Source: Herpomyces periplanetae (lineage: Eukaryota; Ascomycota; Laboulbeniomycetes; Herpomycetales; Herpomycetaceae). From it: a DNA stretch of 64,000 nucleotides. Both the position numbers and the translations under genes were made by a program. Each line of letters opens with the position of its first letter. The first letter of the stretch is position 1. The stretch is from assembly GCA_009733715.1 (NCBI GenBank), contig WMKJ01000031.1, positions 50,382 to 114,381 on the forward strand, given 5' to 3'. The notes beneath the pieces were generated by a model. The model did no database searches and was not told the DNA's origin. It was given only the letters and a program-made list of their open reading frames with translations. Shown here piece by piece: positions 1-10,400 of this stretch.

Positions 1-2394
1 TGCATAATCCCCACCATCCTGAAAGCCAATTACTTGACCAGACGGTACACTCGGTACTACGTCGTCATAAGGAGGAGGTTCATCCGAATCCCAAGATCTA
101 TGTTCCACGTTATTTGAGCTATCCGTCACCAGCGTATCGCCTGTATGCCTAACACTGCGGAAGCCCGATATGCGACGTAACAACCGGTAGCGACCACTTT
201 CACTTCCGCTTGATAACGACGAAAGCATTCCGCCGCACCCCACACTATTGGGGTGCGACGATGTAGTCCCATTGTAATAATACTCTGAATCATTGTGCGT
301 GTTAGTTCCCGGGGGGATCCATACTTCTAAGCCAGCGACATCCTCGCAAATTCGCATACGGCATCCCTTATACAAGATGATTTGGGAGGCGCGTGGTGAC
401 GAATAGAAGAGTATTGGGGCTATCCTTCGACGGTAGCGTATCGATGTTGTGGGTATTTCGGAACCATTCGTTCGGCTTCGTGTTGCCGACTTACTTCTGG
501 TGTGCGAATCTTGATGTGGTTGTTCTTCCCTCGTTGAACCAACTAATCGTTCTCCAGTACCGCGAACGAAAGCGTTTGGAGGCTGTCGGCCTGATCCCCG
601 GGATGACATGTCACCAGTAGGAATTGCTGCTGATACTCTTTCATCTGATATGCTATTTGACTCACGCCGTCGTGATGAAAGTCGACTCACATCACCACCA
701 TCGTAGCTGGAGTTCCGAGAACTAAATGGATTTCCGGGATTCCAGAGTAAAACATTTTCCCACTCAGTCTCGTGATCAACAGTACGAGATTCTTCCGGTA
801 AAACCATCTCCTCTTCATCTTCACGAGGAGCCGTTCTGGTCGAAGTTTCTGATGATGATGCCTCCCCTACACCCCTAGCGAAATCAGGGTACATAGTCTC
901 AAAAAGTTGTTCTTGCTGTTCGACCAACCGGCGACTAAATCCCATTTCACTGCCAATGCCATACCGTGATCCTGCTGCCACCACGGTTCCAGATCCATTA
1001 TCAGACCGACCGCCTGCATGACTGGACCTGTTTCCATGGGCAGCCCACCGTCGAGGATTGGCGTTCACGGATCCTAGCCAAAACATTGAGGAAAAATTCC
1101 CCTCTAATAGCCTCATCCTTTGGCCACGGCGGGGCAAGGTACGCTGTCTAGGTTCACTACGCACTTCTAAGGGTAAACTTATGTCAATAGCTTGACACAT
1201 TTTCTCGACCCAGTCCAACATATTACACTCTGTTGGAGCACACAATAAAAATTGTTCGGCCTCGGCTCGAACTCTGAAGACGAATTCTCGCTTAGGCTTA
1301 AAACGAGCCGAATTGGCACGAAAAGCTGCTTCATGACTAGCAGGAAGAAAAGAAGTAACAGATAAAAATAAATGCCATTTTGCTAACGTGGTTTTGTGCC
1401 TTGCTAAAACGGGTCGATGATCCAAAGCAATACCAACTTCGGCATGTTGCAAAGAGTAGCTTCCAAGTAACTTGCCAATGGGAACATTTTTAAAATCTGA
1501 CAAGCAAGTCCCGTCATTTGAACCGGTTGAATTAGAACCACGTAAGTTGTGCATCGAAAATACTGACCACGGTTTATATCGGTATAAATGTAAGGAAGAA
1601 CCATGCAAAATAGCGTAACAATCAACCCACGAGCTTGAATTTGCACATTCAAACGGAGTTATTAACTCCCGCCGTAAAGCAAGAAGGCCTTCCATATGCA
1701 CGGTGCATGAGTACGGCGGAGGAAGATCATTCGGTGCGGATGAAGCAGTTGACTCTGAGACACATGTCGACGAGTTACCGCGAGATGGGGCAGAGGTCGG
1801 CTTTCGAGTACGTAAAGCGGCCCCCCACCATTTGGAATCTTCCCGAGATTCTTCGTCGAGGACGGGTGAACAACAAAATGTGTTACTATAGCCGAGAGTT
1901 TGCATTCTTTCGGATAAAACGGCCGACTGGACAGCACGAAGGTTTGTGGTATCATGAAACATGTTATCGGGGGCCAAGGCATGACTGCCCATCATGAATG
2001 AAGTATGCCTGGTGGAGTTACCAAGTGTGGTGATAGACGATGAATGTAACGTAGATCGTGATCGTGATAAATTTTCCGTGGAGCGCATAGTATTGCCGAT
2101 ACCCCTGCTTCGGCTTGATAATCTACCACTGGACGTTAACTCATCATCATCGTCATCATCGTCATCGTTACTCGGTCCCAATGAAGCTAAACGGGAATGA
2201 TTCGACGAGTAAGATGATTGGGTGGAAGTCTCTTGTCTCGTTGGCCGAACAAAAGCTCGTAAACTCTGCCGACGTTTGTCCCGCTGGCTTGGGGCAGAGA
2301 TACTGTCGCTACGACCACTGTTGGTAATGCCACTTGAAGTTTGTAATCCCGATAACCCTGAAAAATGATCCACTAAAGAAAATCTGGAGAGCAT
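1..2394 (-). CDS. PH-domain protein, 3' end cut off by window edge
   Basis: One reading frame is open from an ATG at 2392-2394 through to base 1 (798 codons, no stop seen), so the gene continues beyond the window. Residues 1-230 are Ser/Arg-rich and disordered-looking, with a run of Asp around residues 76-84. A folded part at about residues 232-405 reads like a fungal pleckstrin-homology domain: strand-rich segments such as WVDCYAILHGSSLHLYRYK, then FVFRVRAEAEQFLLCAPTE and a closing helix WVEKMCQAIDI. PH domains bind phosphoinositides or proteins at membranes, so a cortical or membrane-associated role is inferred. The tail is Ser/Arg-rich. No paralogue name is recognised. Frame continuity was checked by reverse-complementing many of the lines; codon boundaries coincide with line boundaries. 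Confidence 0.8.
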   Translation of the reverse strand, partial: MLSRFSLVDHFSGLSGLQTSSGITNSGRSDSISAPSQRDKRRQSLRAFVRPTRQETSTQSSYSSNHSRLASLGPSNDDDDDDDDELTSSGRLSSRSRGIGNTMRSTENLSRSRSTLHSSSITTLGNSTRHTSFMMGSHALAPDNMFHDTTNLRAVQSAVLSERMQTLGYSNTFCCSPVLDEESREDSKWWGAALRTRKPTSAPSRGNSSTCVSESTASSAPNDLPPPYSCTVHMEGLLALRRELITPFECANSSSWVDCYAILHGSSLHLYRYKPWSVFSMHNLRGSNSTGSNDGTCLSDFKNVPIGKLLGSYSLQHAEVGIALDHRPVLARHKTTLAKWHLFLSVTSFLPASHEAAFRANSARFKPKREFVFRVRAEAEQFLLCAPTECNMLDWVEKMCQAIDISLPLEVRSEPRQRTLPRRGQRMRLLEGNFSSMFWLGSVNANPRRWAAHGNRSSHAGGRSDNGSGTVVAAGSRYGIGSEMGFSRRLVEQQEQLFETMYPDFARGVGEASSSETSTRTAPREDEEEMVLPEESRTVDHETEWENVLLWNPGNPFSSRNSSYDGGDVSRLSSRRRESNSISDERVSAAIPTGDMSSRGSGRQPPNAFVRGTGERLVGSTREEQPHQDSHTRSKSATRSRTNGSEIPTTSIRYRRRIAPILFYSSPRASQIILYKGCRMRICEDVAGLEVWIPPGTNTHNDSEYYYNGTTSSHPNSVGCGGMLSSLSSGSESGRYRLLRRISGFRSVRHTGDTLVTDSSNNVEHRSWDSDEPPPYDDVVPSVPSGQVIGFQDGGDYA

Positions 2395-4769
2395 AGTTTA
2401 AGCGGTAAAAAAAAATTTGATTGCTAAGAAAGAAAATGGAAATGGTTAATTCTCGCAATTTGACTGTTTGAGCTAAGTTTACAAGCTCAAGGGAATGCTA
2501 GTTAGATAATGATGAATCGCGGTCGATTTAAATAAAATCTATCTAGAAGGATTAGTAAACGAGTATGGAGGAACGATGACTAACGAATCGGGGGAAAATG
2601 CTGTAAAACCTGGCGGGAACGAGGAACGTGGCAAGGAAAAGAGCGACAAACGAAAGAAAAAAAAACACGACGGTAGAAAATGTGTGTAGGATAGAAAGAT
2701 GGAGTCAAATGAGTAATGGGGAAAAGAAATGAGTTGGTGGGGATTAACGCGAGTAAGAGAACACACCAACTGATGGATAAACGAATCTTAGTGATGAAGA
2801 TGATGATGATAGGATGAAGTACGAAGGTAATGAAAGGAGACAATAATGATGATGATGGGGGACAAGCCAAGAGTGATAGTTATCACAGTGCTAAAACAAC
2901 GTGAGAGAAGACGTGTAAGGTATTGGGAAGTGGTTGTGCAAAGTTTGGAATTAGGGATAAGGTTAAGAGTTTAAGGAAAAATAAGAAAAGTGATGAAGAT
3001 GGGCAAGTAAAGTCAAGCTGGTGCATACGTCGGCAGTGGGACGAGGAACAAAATGCATGTTTTGGAATGGCAGACAACGCAGATTGGAAATTATAAATAG
3101 AAGAAACTTGATTCTGGGTAATGTAGTTGCCAAGTTCTCGTCTTCGCCGGTTATGTACGAGAGCGGGCATGCGAGTACTCTTAGGTAGTGATATGGGTAA
3201 TGCTAGGTAGGATGACGATGAATCAATGAGTATAAAAAATAAACAGGACTTACACTGCGATAAAATTTAACACGGTTAACTCCGCGTGTCGTTAAGGCAC
3301 GACACTATTTTGAGAGAAGGGTAAGTACTCGGTACTCAGCAGGAGGATGAAAAAGAAAAGGAAGGAAAGAGAATGAAAGAAGAAAGAGAAGTAAGACGAG
3401 ACTTGGACGAGTGTTAGGTATGAAAATGGAAGAGGAAGAGGGTGAGTAAGATGGATAAGGCAGCGGAAGTGATATGGACGGGATGAATAAAGTGGGAAAG
3501 CCTCGGGCAAGGACGGTAAACGACAAAGCCCTAAGAAAGTCCGATGGGAGAAAGGGATCGCGCAAAATGAGAAGTGAAATATACGAAACAAGTGTGAGAT
3601 AGTGGGCAAAGGGGATGAACAATGAAATAAGATAGTTGGGGACAGAGGGTAAGAATGAGGACGACTTGACAGACAAACAGTGTCGAAGCCAAACAAAAGT
3701 GAGGATGCGTTATAAAGTGGGTTATAAGAGCGACAAGGATGGGTAAGTGTGGCGGTTAATATGGTATCCCTAACCACAAGGTATGATGGGATGAGTAAAC
3801 GTGAGCAAAAGAACTTAGGGGAAAAAGTGACGAGACAGAAAGGATGGGCAACGAAAACAGCAGAAGTGATGACGGTGATCTAGGATAGGGTGTATTGAAC
3901 AGATGATAGCGGCGGCGGTAGCGATGGCGGGGGAGAGGGAAAAATGAGGAAAAACAGTAGTATATAGTAATAGGATTGAGGTAAGATGATGTGGTAATGG
4001 TGGCAATAGCAAGAATAGTGAATAGAGATGTAGTAAGGCCAAAGGCTATGATGACAAGGCAAAGTGTAGGGAAGAAAGGGGAGATGTAAGAGGGTAAAAG
4101 AAAGCTGTGGGCGAAGATAAGATGAAATTAGAAACGAGTTGGATAGCGCGTAAACGGAGAGATTTAAGAGTTAGTGGAAGAGGACCGGATTTGGCAAGCC
4201 GAAGAAGCAATCGAGACGGGGTCATGACAGAAAAAGAGGAAAGGAATGGAAAAGTAGATGGACGAATAGTTCAGAGAAGGAAGAATACGTGAAAGATTTG
4301 AAAGGAATAATAAAAGTCGTTGGTATGAAGAAAGGCTGGAAGTGAGCGAATAGAGAAGAGGTTAATAAACTGGATTGTGATACGAGGAGGGAAGAAAACG
4401 CGATGATTTAGGCGGAGTGGTTAGCCGTGCGTGGCAAAAGGAAGGTGATGGAGAAATAAAGGAACAAGACAGGACCCAATCTGAAGCGACATAACACGAC
4501 ATGACACGAAAGGTTCGCACAAGAAGTGGAAGGTGGAGAGGAATGGATTGATGAAGAAGCGAGGGAATAAGGGTGAAGAAGAGCATGAACGAGTGTGGAA
4601 AAGAGGGAGGGGAAGAAGCAAGTGGTAAAGTCTCGAGGAAATAAAAGATATAAAAAAGGGAGAAAGAAGGGAAGAAATAATTGTAGAGATAGAGAGCATA
4701 AGAAGATGAAAGAACGCATAAATAATTAATGGCGATTGTGGTGATGATATCGCGTTAAATCCACCAGAA

Positions 4770-5100
4770 CAACGACAACCGAGCCCAGTGTGTGGTCACG
4801 TGACTTCGAGAGGGACGGAACGGGGAAGAAAGTTTGGCCGGGGCAGAGGGGGCGGGAGCGGATTAACGAATTTACGGAAGGCTCACGTGCGGCTTCTACA
4901 CGAGCCGGGCGATTGCCCTGGCGAATCAGCCCTAGATTTAGTAAGCAAGACGGCGGTGGGCTTGCAGAGGCTAGCCCGGAACGGAAGTTGCAGCCCAGCA
5001 GCGTGTGGGCAGGCGCTTTCCCAAAAGGGCAGTAGTTGGTGTTTGGGGAGCGCGCGTTCAGCGGATGCGTGTGGGCACGTGCGGCCAGTCAAAACAGGCG
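4770..5100. promoter_or_regulatory. GC-rich island with three CACGTG boxes
   Basis: A locally GC-rich stretch within AT-rich intergenic DNA. It carries the E-box palindrome CACGTG three times, at 4797-4802 (inside TCACGTGA), 4884-4889 and 5076-5081. CACGTG is the core site of fungal bHLH factors such as Cbf1/Pho4/SREBP types. It lies 2.4 kb upstream of the PH-domain gene, so its target is unclear. A regulatory role is inferred from motif clustering only. Confidence 0.35.
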
Positions 5101-6000
5101 GACTTCCAGGGAATGGTTATGAAATCATGACGTCAAGTACTCGTATTTTCTTCTTCCAAAAGGGGCGTAGCAGAATTTCCGTTTGGGGAAAAGTGTATGG
5201 CGAAATTGACGGTTGAAGCACATCGGGGTTAAAGCGATTTGTTATATAAATTAATTCTGCGCGTGGCGTTTTCTCGGGGGTTTTCTTCTTGGCTTGGTCC
5301 GGGCCTTCTACGCGTTAATCCATCTTTATGCCCATTACCGTCTTTTTATTTACTTATCAGAAACTAACTAGTCTTCCATTCATTATGAATGGGTGCTTTA
5401 TGTTGGTGTGTACGTACCGTATTCCTTGGTTCTGAACGCCGCATTATCACTAAAAACCCCCATTTTCCTATATTTAAAAGGCGCCTATATCTCTGCATCC
5501 TTATTCGCATGACTCTAACTGCTCGCATCATTTCCCCGCTTTTTCTGGAGCGATGCGCACTAGTGTAATGGTCTCTTTCAACTTATACATGCAAAATTTC
5601 CACATTGATTTTACATAGCCTGAACTCTTCCGACTCGGTGGTGCTACTATTCCATCTAATCGGGAGCTAAGCTATACACTAATAAGTAGTTACACCTGCC
5701 CGTACTCTACCAGATCGACATTCCGCGTTTAATCCGTTTCATTCTAGTGCTCATCCTTACCTTAAACAACTTTACTTTTACACCTCCCCTTCCATTTACC
5801 TGGTGGGAGGAAACACAGAGGAGCGGACTAAGGTGAGGCGGGTAGAAGTAAAGCCAGGTAAAGTCTTCATTCGTGTGCGCATCCATCAATCTGACTACTA
5901 CCTGTCTACAAGCCCACATCCACCGCTTTCCCCTCTACTCCAAGGGAAACATGTCTCGATAAATCGTGGGTATGCGAGTGTTTGCATACTTGTCGCGTAT

Positions 6001-6129
6001 ATGTCCTTGTCCTTGTCCTTGTTCTTGTGCTTGTGCGTGCGTTTGTGCTTCTACATATACATGTACATGTACCTATACCTATACCTATACCTATGCATAT
6101 ACATATACATTCTCATGTACATGTACATA
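6001..6129. repeat. Compound microsatellite
   Basis: A (TCCTTG)n-like run (6001-6048) is followed by (CATATA/CATGTA/CCTATA)n hexamer variants to 6129. Alternating and 6-mer periodicity is visible. It generates long open frames in three phases that encode only low-complexity peptide, so none is called. Confidence 0.8.
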
Positions 6130-6519
6130 CCCACCAATACCAACATTTACATGTACATCCGTTGTCGCATTTTATAATTTAGCCCTCTTCCCTTGTATGC
6201 TAAATTCTTATTTATTTATCCCCTCACATACTTCACTAGTCTAGTAACATTAGGCAAATTACTGTATAGTTTACGCTAGTCTAGTACGTATCCTGTTAAT
6301 CATTCTTAAGCATATACACACACTTTTCACGATGATACGGTTGATTAGCATGCTGAACTATGCGTAAGCGCGTATCCTCTCTCGACCGGTCTTTCGCAAC
6401 ATGACTCTCCTGCTTCAACTAGTTTTACTATCCTTGGGTCGCACCTTAAATATACTTGGCCAGCCCTTGATCGGCCCACTTCTCGGATAAGCCAACTTAG
6501 TCTTGTTGTATTTTATTAT

Positions 6520-6682
6520 GTTGTGTTGTGTCGTCGTGTCGCATCGTGTCGTGTCGCGTTGTGTTAAAACGAAGCCCAAGAGTAACATGTTCCGTTAAAC
6601 GTAAAATTAATACTCGTAATATTCACTGGAGCTTTCATTCAACTTTCAAATACCGTACCCATACCCATACCCATATTCATAT
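6520..6682. repeat. Short degenerate repeats (GTCGT)n and (ACCCAT)n
   Basis: Around 6520-6565 there are imperfect GTGTC/GTCGT units. At 6654-6682 there are four near-identical ACCCAT units. Both are simple-sequence DNA inside the intergenic region; no function is evident. Confidence 0.6.
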
Positions 6683-7465
6683 CCACACCCACATCAACAA
6701 CTTCGTGTCTTCCCTCCCAACTTTGTCACCCTTATCCATTTGCCCTTTTATACTGCCTCCCGTGCCCCAACTCACCACCAAACAACTCACTTCCTTCATC
6801 CCTCTCTTCGCTCGTTACCGTATAGCAGATATTCATTTCAACACCACTAATTGCTCCAACTTGCTACTCTCGTTTAATTAATCCAAAACACACTGCGCTC
6901 ACTCATCAAAACCTATCATCCTCTACTTTTATCCACTTGCTTAACTATCCTCTTAGTCTACCTTATCCATTACATTCAGCCTCATCACTCCAACGTCCCA
7001 CTCATCCATAAACTTAACACACCCATATCCCCACTCACCCCTTCAAACCTTCTAATTACCTATCTGCTCCATCTTAACTTCATGCCTGCCTAACCATTAC
7101 TCTATCTTATCAACTATCCCTACTCCTATTCACCACTCTTCTTCCCCCATCCGTCGTGAACCCGTTTGAAATTTTCTACTCCCGCCCTCCGTGAAACATC
7201 TGAAATCTTTCCTACCACTTCCCCCTAACTCTTGCTTCCACTCCGCAATATCAAGTCTGCACAAGCGTACTTTCATGCCCGCTTATATCCATGTATATAT
7301 ATCCACCCATACGTATCACCAAATATTCAGCTTTCGTAATATCCCTTTATACTAAATTCGAATGATATACACTATTTACTACTCAAAAATTAAAAAAAAG
7401 TCAACCGTCACCTCCCTCACCATTATCTCAGTCAACTCCCGTATGTAAGGATATTCTTAACAAGT

Positions 7466-10400
7466 CTAGCGTAAACAACTCCTCGTTAAACATTCTATCA
7501 CTACATCACGATTCCACTCCTCGCGCCTCTTCCAAATTTCCCGTATCAATTTGGCCCTTATTTCTAATAACTTTTCCACTACCCAATTTTGTGTCATATC
7601 CACCAACTTTTCCGAAAAATCCCTCAACTTATCCTCACTTAACTTGTACATCGTTTGTGCCCTCCCATCTTCATTCTCTTCATGGTTATTCTTTCGTTCA
7701 TCCTTATCCCTAATTTCTCCCATTTCCCTTTTTCCACAATTACTCGAATCTCGTTCCTTACCCCCATTACCCCCACCTCCAATACCTTTACACTTCACCT
7801 CTCCGGCTTCAATTCGCTCCACAAAACTTCTCCCTCTCTTTACCCCGCCACTATCACCATCTGTACCACCAAACTTATTCACGTTCTCCTCTCCACTTTG
7901 CCTCGCCAAACGTTGCAAATCTACACCACTATTCCTGCTATCCCAGCCATGAGAACTTCGTCTTCTACCTTCCTGCTCTCTTCTAATTTCTTCTCCTTCA
8001 TAACTCTCTTCCATCGACCTGGATTTTCGAATCCGTCTGTCTCCCGCCTTGTCTTCCAATTCTCCTGCTGTAGAAGCTCGCGATGACAGGAAAACTTCTT
8101 TCCTAATAAAATCCGAAATATCCTTTTTATGCGTTGAATCATCCCCAAATTTTCCATTGGAACTTTTTTCTCTACTTCCCTCGTAGCCATCTTCCATCCT
8201 GGTACCAATCTCACCAATTTCATCTACCACTCTTTCCAGTTCATCCTCCCTATTCGTCATGTTAATATCACCGTCTAAATCAACTATTTTTCCATCAAAT
8301 TCCTCTTCCCCGCACCTTTGTCCACTACCATGTGACGCCCCCTTGCAAATGTTTGACCGTTCATCCCCCGTCAAACGATCCTTAGCCTCCGCTGCTGTCT
8401 TCTCATTCTGTCTCCGTTGCATTTCGCGTAAATGTAATGCTTCACATTCTGCCACTAATGCTGGACTTGAACTTTCTATCATCGTTAAGTCCACTTCCAC
8501 AATTGACACCATTTCTCTTGCTCGTAGTGTTCGTTCTGTGTCCTCACTTGTTAATGCGTCCTTCAATAACCGTTTAATATCAGCCAAAAAATCTTTAGGT
8601 CGTCGGTAAAATCCATTGCATAGTCGCTTTTCTATAACCACAATATCTAAATTATAATACCGTTTACCCGTTGCCTTCTCCAAAAGGCATGTGATTCCAT
8701 GTTTATCTTGTGATAACTCATACGGCCGAAATTGACCTTCGTCTGAGTTTCTCGCATTCGTTTCCCCACCGCGACTTCCATCCGCGTTTCGCCTCGCTTC
8801 CAAATCATTAAGTAAATACCGGATTGTAGAATCCTCAATAACTGGAGTCCTAAATTTCTTGTACTTCGCCTTAATCTGGTCCATCACCGGTTGGATTTGC
8901 ATTTTCAGTAAATTCAAGATGTGCCGATCATGCTTTTTTTGAGCTTTAATCTCCGTTTTTGACGGTCCTTGAATAGGTTTTGTTTCATTCAAAATCTCAA
9001 GTTTCTCCAGTGTACGCTTTTTACGATTATCCAAATTCGGAAAATCCACTGGTTTCATTCTAATGTAAGATTCAATATCCTGAAAGAATTCCCTCCGACT
9101 TTGTGAATCCGGATACCTGATAATGTAGCAAGACTCATCCTCATTGTCACGAAATACCTCTCTCACGAAACTTGACACTTCATCATCATCTTCATTTCGT
9201 TCTTCCATTGTGCCTAACACTAGAATCGCTTCGTCAGGAGGAAGACTGTTAAGTAACGATGTAAACGTCTTCATAACAGACGGACTGACTGCTTCACACC
9301 AAACATCGACATCCGAAATGTACAAAACGCTCGGTTTTCTACTTCGGGCTTCTTTAAACAATTGCACTACACCTGCATCTGCTGACCGAGCTGAATCTTC
9401 AAGTAGAGTTGCAAGATCAAACGACTGGAGATGAAACGTTTCAAATCGTTGCATTACTGCCTGTCCAAGAAATCTTTGTCCCATGCCTCGTGGTCCCTTT
9501 ATGAGCAACCGTGGCCGAAATATTCTGGCTTTTTCTAGCGTTTGCATCAAAATCTCCATCTCAAACCCTTGTTCATCATCCCTATCATCATACTGTGCTT
9601 CTTCCAGAGCTGTTAGCTTTTTACTCTGTGGGATTATTTGATGAATTATTGCCGTAACTTCCTCAAGTGCCGTTCGGAACAGTGGAAGCATTTCGTTCGA
9701 GAGCGGCATAGCGCGAGAGGATGACCGTTCGGATGATGGGATTATTTTCTTGACAGATATTAAAAAATCTTTTGCCTGAACTCTAATATTAGATGGGTCA
9801 ATGCGCAATTTTGCATCCGACATGTATATTTGAGGATAAGTTCCTTGCACTGCATTAAGCGCAGCTTCTGTACACAGTGCCCTAAGATCGGCTCCCCCGT
9901 AGCCCTTTGTTAGTTGTGCAATTTGATTTTTAAAATCAGCCGATAGTGGTGGATCCCAGTCTTTTGTATAAATATCAATTATTGAACGGCGCGCTTCAAA
10001 ATTTGGAAGAGGGAAATAAAACTCCCGATCAAATCGTCCGGGTCTTCTCAAGGCTGGATCAACATTATCAGGCCTGTTGGTCGCCCCGATAACGATAATT
10101 TGTCCGCGACCATCCATACCGTCCATTAACGCCAGAAGTGTAGCAACAATGGAGGCATGTATCTGCTCCTGTTTACTGGAACGCACAGGAGCGAGTCCGT
10201 CTACTTCATCAAAGAAAATTATACTTGGCTGATTTTTGCGCGCGTCATCGAATAACAGGCGCAACTGCCGTTCCGCCTCACCCGCCCATTTGGAGAGAGC
10301 ATCTGCTCCTTTCCGCATATAAAATGTAATTTTCCGGTCCCCGAGTGACACGCTTGATGCCAATGCACGAGCAAGGAGAGTTTTACCCGTACCGGGTGGG

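Larger units (their letters stand above)
2395..7465. other. Intergenic, about 5.1 kb, no gene seen
   Basis: No coding region with recognisable protein content. From about 2490 to 4750 the plus strand is strongly purine-rich, which is pyrimidine-rich on the sense strand of the PH-domain gene it precedes. A GC-rich island lies at 4770-5100. Simple repeats occur at 6001-6129, 6520-6565 and 6654-6682. From about 6640 the plus strand becomes pyrimidine-rich and this continues into the 3' part of the next gene. The short open frames here are low-complexity and not credible genes. Confidence 0.7.

Noticed and set aside
2539-4719. Several 60-160-codon minus-strand frames
   Set aside because: Phe/Leu/Ser/Pro-rich peptides arising from polypyrimidine DNA; no family resemblance and no coherent splice structure.
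5803-6244. Overlapping 66-124-codon frames across the microsatellite
   Set aside because: Three frames open simultaneously because of simple repeats; peptides are low-complexity.
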